From Candidatus Latescibacterota bacterium (lineage in GTDB: Bacteria > Latescibacterota > MVCY01 > DTYK01), in contig DTYK01000315.1 in assembly GCA_012961925.1 (NCBI GenBank), positions 1-8,896 on the forward strand: a stretch of DNA of 8,896 nt, written 5' to 3'. Below, one piece after another: positions 6,085-8,896 of the stretch (position 1 is its first letter; each line of letters opens with the position of its first letter). A model generated the notes under the pieces. That model worked only from the letters and a program-made list of their open reading frames with translations, did not search any database and had not been told where the DNA came from. A program made the translations under genes and the position numbers.

Positions 6085-7255
6085 GCGTGGCTACTTCGGT
6101 CGCTATGGGGGAAGGTTTGTACCCGAGACCCTTATGCCTGCCCTCAGCGAACTTGAAGGGGCCTACCTTGAGGCCAAAAGCTCCGATGATTTTCAACAGG
6201 AGTTGGCCTACTACCTTCAGAACTACGCCGGAAGGCCAACCCCCCTCTACTTTGCCGAAAAGTTGACCAAAGCCCTTAGAGGACCGAAGATCTATCTAAA
6301 AAGGGAAGACCTGCTTCATACAGGGGCTCATAAGATTAACAACACCGTAGGCCAGACTCTTCTTGCCAGAAGGATGGGTAAGAAGAGGATCATAGCCGAG
6401 ACGGGTGCTGGTCAACATGGTGTCGCCACTGCAGCGGCAACAGCGAGGTTTGGACTGGAATGCACCATATATATGGGGCAGGAAGACATCAGGCGGCAGT
6501 CTCTGAACGTATTCCGTATGCGACTTCTCGGAGCCAAGGTCGTTCCCGTCAGCTCCGGGAGCCAGACCCTGAAGGACGCAATAAACGAGGCCATAAGGGA
6601 CTGGGTGACCAATGTAGCCAACACCTTTTATCTACTTGGCTCGGTGGTAGGTATGCATCCCTATCCGATGATGGTGAGGGACTTCCAGTCGGTGATAGGG
6701 AGGGAAGCCAGAAGGCAGATAATGGAAGCGGAAGGCAGAATTCCCGACTACATTGTGGCTTGCGTCGGCGGCGGTAGCAATGCCATGGGTATCTTCTACC
6801 CCTTCTACGATGACCAGACAGTGCTGATCGGAGTGGAGGCTGCAGGTCAGGGACTGGAGAGCGGTCTCAGTGCGGCCCCCTTGATTATCGGCACACCAGG
6901 TATACTTCATGGAACCTTCACCTATCTGCTTCAGGATGACGATGGGCAGGTGCTCACCGCCCATTCGGTAGCCCCCGGCCTGGACTATCCCGGGGTCGGG
7001 CCGGAGCACAGCTGGTACAGAGACAGTGGGCGGGCAAGATATGTGTCGGTCACCGACCAGGAGGCCCTGGAGGCCTTTATGCTGCTCTCGGAGACGGAGG
7101 GGATCATCCCTGCCTTAGAGTCGGCTCACGCTATCGCTTACGTGAAAAAGATGGCCCCCCAACTCTCTGATAAAGACATAGTGCTCATCAACCTCTCCGG
7201 CAGGGGCGACAAGGATGTGAACATCGTTGCTGAACACCTTAAGGTGAAGCTATGA
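6056..7255 (+). CDS. trpB: Tryptophan synthase beta chain
   Basis: The 399-residue protein (from TTG 6056; 393 from ATG 6074) catalyses the PLP-dependent condensation of indole with L-serine to L-tryptophan, as the beta subunit of the alpha2-beta2 complex. It is a canonical TrpB1: it opens with GYFGRYGGRFVPETLMPAL (12-30), has KREDLLHTGAHKINN (82-96) with PLP-binding K93, AETGAGQHG (114-122) with catalytic E115, and the PLP phosphate-binding GGGSN (238-242). Length is normal and no key residue is missing. It overlaps the end of the helical-repeat gene and shares an ATGA overlap with trpA, the usual trpBA arrangement that supports equal subunit production. No attenuator, T-box or leader peptide is seen immediately upstream and no other trp genes are present, so expression probably depends on the operon promoter far upstream. 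Confidence 0.97.
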   Translation: MKDPTKMPDERGYFGRYGGRFVPETLMPALSELEGAYLEAKSSDDFQQELAYYLQNYAGRPTPLYFAEKLTKALRGPKIYLKREDLLHTGAHKINNTVGQTLLARRMGKKRIIAETGAGQHGVATAAATARFGLECTIYMGQEDIRRQSLNVFRMRLLGAKVVPVSSGSQTLKDAINEAIRDWVTNVANTFYLLGSVVGMHPYPMMVRDFQSVIGREARRQIMEAEGRIPDYIVACVGGGSNAMGIFYPFYDDQTVLIGVEAAGQGLESGLSAAPLIIGTPGILHGTFTYLLQDDDGQVLTAHSVAPGLDYPGVGPEHSWYRDSGRARYVSVTDQEALEAFMLLSETEGIIPALESAHAIAYVKKMAPQLSDKDIVLINLSGRGDKDVNIVAEHLKVKL

Positions 7256-8070
7256 GTAGAATCTCCGATGCATTCCAGCGGCTACGCTCTGAGAACAGGC
7301 GTGCCTTTATCCCCTACATCACAGCCGGAGACCCTGATCTCAGGCTTACCAGAGAGCTTGTCTTTGAAATGGAGATGGCCGGGGCGAAGATCATAGAGCT
7401 CGGCATCCCCTTTTCCGACCCCCTTGCCGACGGTCCCACAATCCAGGAGGCATCTCAGAAGGCATTAAGGGCGGGGACGACTCTTGAGAAGATCCTCTCA
7501 ACGGTGGAGGAGATAAGAAGGGCTTCGGATGTCCCTATCGCTCTGATGACGTATTATAACCCCATTTTTAGGGTCGGGATAAGCAATTTCCTCCAGCAGG
7601 CCGTGGATGCAGGGGTTGATGGGATCATTGTGCCGGATCTGCCTCCGGAAGAGGGGGAGGAATTAAGGAGGACCGCAGAACGTATCGGTATCGATACCAT
7701 CTTTCTCCTTGCCCCCACGAGTACTGCCGAGAGGATAAGACTGGTAGCAGAGGCATCCACAGGGTTCATCTACTGCGTCTCGGTAACAGGGGTGACCGGC
7801 GCAAGGGAGAAACTGTCTGGTCAGGTGAGAGAGCTCGTGGCCAGGGTTCGCAGACATACCAATAAGCCACTCGGGGTCGGCTTCGGCATATCTACCCCTG
7901 ATCAGGCCGCGGAGGTCGCCAGATGGGCGGATGGAGTTATTGTAGGAAGCGCTATCATCAAGGTCATCCGGAAATACGAAGGAACTCCTGAACTTGTCCC
8001 CAGGGTGGGCGAGTTCGTAAAAAGCCTGGTGGCGGCTATGGGGAACATACAGACAGAGGCCAGGGGATGA
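7252..8070 (+). CDS. trpA: Tryptophan synthase alpha chain
   Basis: The 272-residue protein cleaves indole-3-glycerol phosphate to indole and glyceraldehyde 3-phosphate, passing indole to TrpB through the complex tunnel. It is a TIM barrel. ELGIPFSDPLADGPTIQ (49-65) carries catalytic E49 and D60 at the same numbers as in the Salmonella enzyme. ITAGDP (23-28), IIVPDLPPEE (124-133) and GVGFGIST (near 207-214) are also typical, the last helping form the phosphate site. The length matches the family norm of about 265-270. Its ATG overlaps the trpB stop (ATGA), with AAGGTG 5 nt upstream. Arg codons are mainly AGG/AGA (19 of 25), typical of this operon. Its own stop overlaps the start of the downstream dehydrogenase. 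Confidence 0.97.
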   Translation: MSRISDAFQRLRSENRRAFIPYITAGDPDLRLTRELVFEMEMAGAKIIELGIPFSDPLADGPTIQEASQKALRAGTTLEKILSTVEEIRRASDVPIALMTYYNPIFRVGISNFLQQAVDAGVDGIIVPDLPPEEGEELRRTAERIGIDTIFLLAPTSTAERIRLVAEASTGFIYCVSVTGVTGAREKLSGQVRELVARVRRHTNKPLGVGFGISTPDQAAEVARWADGVIVGSAIIKVIRKYEGTPELVPRVGEFVKSLVAAMGNIQTEARG

Positions 8071-8896
8071 GCAAGAAACTTGAGAGATATGCGGCCATTG
8101 GGGATGATTATCCTGTACCCCAGACTATGCAGGCGCTGGTCCTCTCCGGCGTCGGCATGGATAATCTGAGGCTCCAGGAGGTAAGGGTGCCCCAATGTGG
8201 TCCAAATCAGCTCCTGGCGAGGGTCGACGCTGTCTCTGCCTGCGCATCCGACAATAAGGTGATCGATCAGGGGTCTCGCCACTCTCTGATGTACGGATGG
8301 GATGTATCGCTTTACCCCGTCATCATAGGGCATGAGGGCTCGGTTACTTTGATGAAGGTTGGAGAGAACCTCAAAGGGAAGTATCACGTCGGCGACCGAT
8401 TTGCCGTGCAGCCGGCGATACCGAGCGGTCCCTATCACTACAGGGAGAGGTACGTAAACCAGGCGCGCGGCATAAACAAGGTGGCCATCGGCTATACGCT
8501 TTCCGGCCTCTTTTCCGAGTACGTCCTGATCACCGAGGAGGTCCTGGACACCGGATGCCTGCTCCCCCTCCCTGATGAGAAGATCCCGTATGCAGGGGCG
8601 GCGCTTGCAGAACCCCTCTCCTGCGTCATCGCAGCGCAGGAGAGGATCGTACACGTCGTATGGGATAGAGGTGCCACTCGCCGTCAGGCCCAACTCGGGC
8701 CAAAGAGGGAAGGGACAACCCTTATCATCGGTGCTGGCCCCATGGGCCTGATGCATGTGGAGGTGGCAATGAGCTACCATCCAAAAGAGATTCTAATCAT
8801 TCCATATTCTGGAAGGCCAATACCAAGTCTTTGGTGGCGTTCGTACCCAAATCCAAATTATTACAAAAGTCTTTTGATGGAAAAGATTATTCAATT
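8067..8896 (+). CDS. Zinc-dependent MDR dehydrogenase, L-sorbose-1-phosphate reductase-like (cut by right edge; abnormal end)
   Basis: The frame runs 276 codons to the window edge. Residues 1 to about 243 are a medium-chain dehydrogenase/reductase oxidising or reducing a polyol or sugar with NAD(P). C59 (in SACASD), H89 and E90 (IIGHEG) are expected catalytic-zinc residues, GDRFAVQP (109-116) and AEPLSC (181-186) are family signatures, and GAGPMG (222-227) is the nucleotide-binding loop. The four-cysteine structural zinc lobe is absent. Recalled similarity is best to sorbose-1-phosphate reductases (GENLKGKY, VQPAIPSG, and an extra segment before the Rossmann fold), though the true substrate is unknown. 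GAGG (8056-8059) lies 7 nt before an ATG that overlaps the trpA stop. After residue about 243-245 the sequence loses similarity and becomes AT-rich, while the frame stays open; the true protein may be interrupted there. A complete member has about 350-400 residues. Confidence 0.85.
   Translation, partial: MSKKLERYAAIGDDYPVPQTMQALVLSGVGMDNLRLQEVRVPQCGPNQLLARVDAVSACASDNKVIDQGSRHSLMYGWDVSLYPVIIGHEGSVTLMKVGENLKGKYHVGDRFAVQPAIPSGPYHYRERYVNQARGINKVAIGYTLSGLFSEYVLITEEVLDTGCLLPLPDEKIPYAGAALAEPLSCVIAAQERIVHVVWDRGATRRQAQLGPKREGTTLIIGAGPMGLMHVEVAMSYHPKEILIIPYSGRPIPSLWWRSYPNPNYYKSLLMEKIIQ
8796..8896. other. Anomalous AT-rich terminal segment, possible junction
   Basis: From about 8796 the dehydrogenase no longer shows the acidic residue and RLxxA-type helix expected after the second Rossmann strand. 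GC falls from about 51% (8701-8800) to about 35% (8801-8896), and to about 22% in the last 46 bases. At least two plus-strand frames and one minus-strand frame are open here, and none is recognisable. It may be the edge of an insertion, a rearrangement, or a chimeric contig end. Confidence 0.5.

Noticed and set aside
7902..8780. Long minus-strand open frame of 292 codons opposite trpA and the dehydrogenase
   Set aside because: Both plus-strand genes here are clear family members with catalytic motifs and good starts; the antisense translation resembles no family I know and is explained by low stop density in the antisense frame.

Overview
The window looks like a piece of an uncultured, probably anaerobic prokaryote. 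Most genes have Shine-Dalgarno-like sites and there are plausible -35/-10 boxes, which favours a bacterium. The fused ADP-forming acyl-CoA synthetase, the Archaeoglobus-like sirtuin and the heavy use of AGG/AGA (Arg) and ATA (Ile) codons are also seen in archaea and deep-branching anaerobic bacteria, so I do not name a phylum. Both ends fall inside genes.

Layout: positions 1-604 (minus strand) hold the N-terminal 201 residues of a GH38 alpha-mannosidase. A 505-bp divergent intergenic region (605-1109) carries a candidate promoter for each direction, an inverted repeat and a 9-bp direct repeat, but no convincing gene. From 1110 to the right edge there are seven plus-strand genes packed head to tail, with gaps of 16, 5 and 1 nt followed by overlaps of 29 (or 11), 4 and 4 nt. 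They are very probably one operon: sirtuin deacylase, fused ADP-forming acyl-CoA synthetase, P-loop/DRTGG protein of the phosphotransacetylase-associated family, an unrecognised helical-repeat protein, trpB, trpA, and a zinc-dependent medium-chain dehydrogenase resembling L-sorbose-1-phosphate reductases (cut by the right edge).

Functional reading: the first three genes form a plausible acyl-CoA/protein-deacylation unit. The synthetase makes or uses acyl-CoA with ADP/ATP, the sirtuin removes acyl groups from lysines using NAD+, and the DRTGG protein has the nucleotide-binding and regulatory parts of long phosphotransacetylases without their catalytic domain. TrpB and TrpA form a complete tryptophan synthase with catalytic residues intact, yet no other trp gene is present. 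The trpA stop overlaps the start of a sugar-type dehydrogenase. The helical-repeat protein between the acyl-CoA genes and trpBA is the least explained gene.

Two cautions: the GH38 gene has clearly different Arg and Ile codon use from the operon, and the last ~95 bases depart from the dehydrogenase family and become AT-rich, suggesting a junction (insertion, rearrangement or assembly chimera) near 8796-8805.
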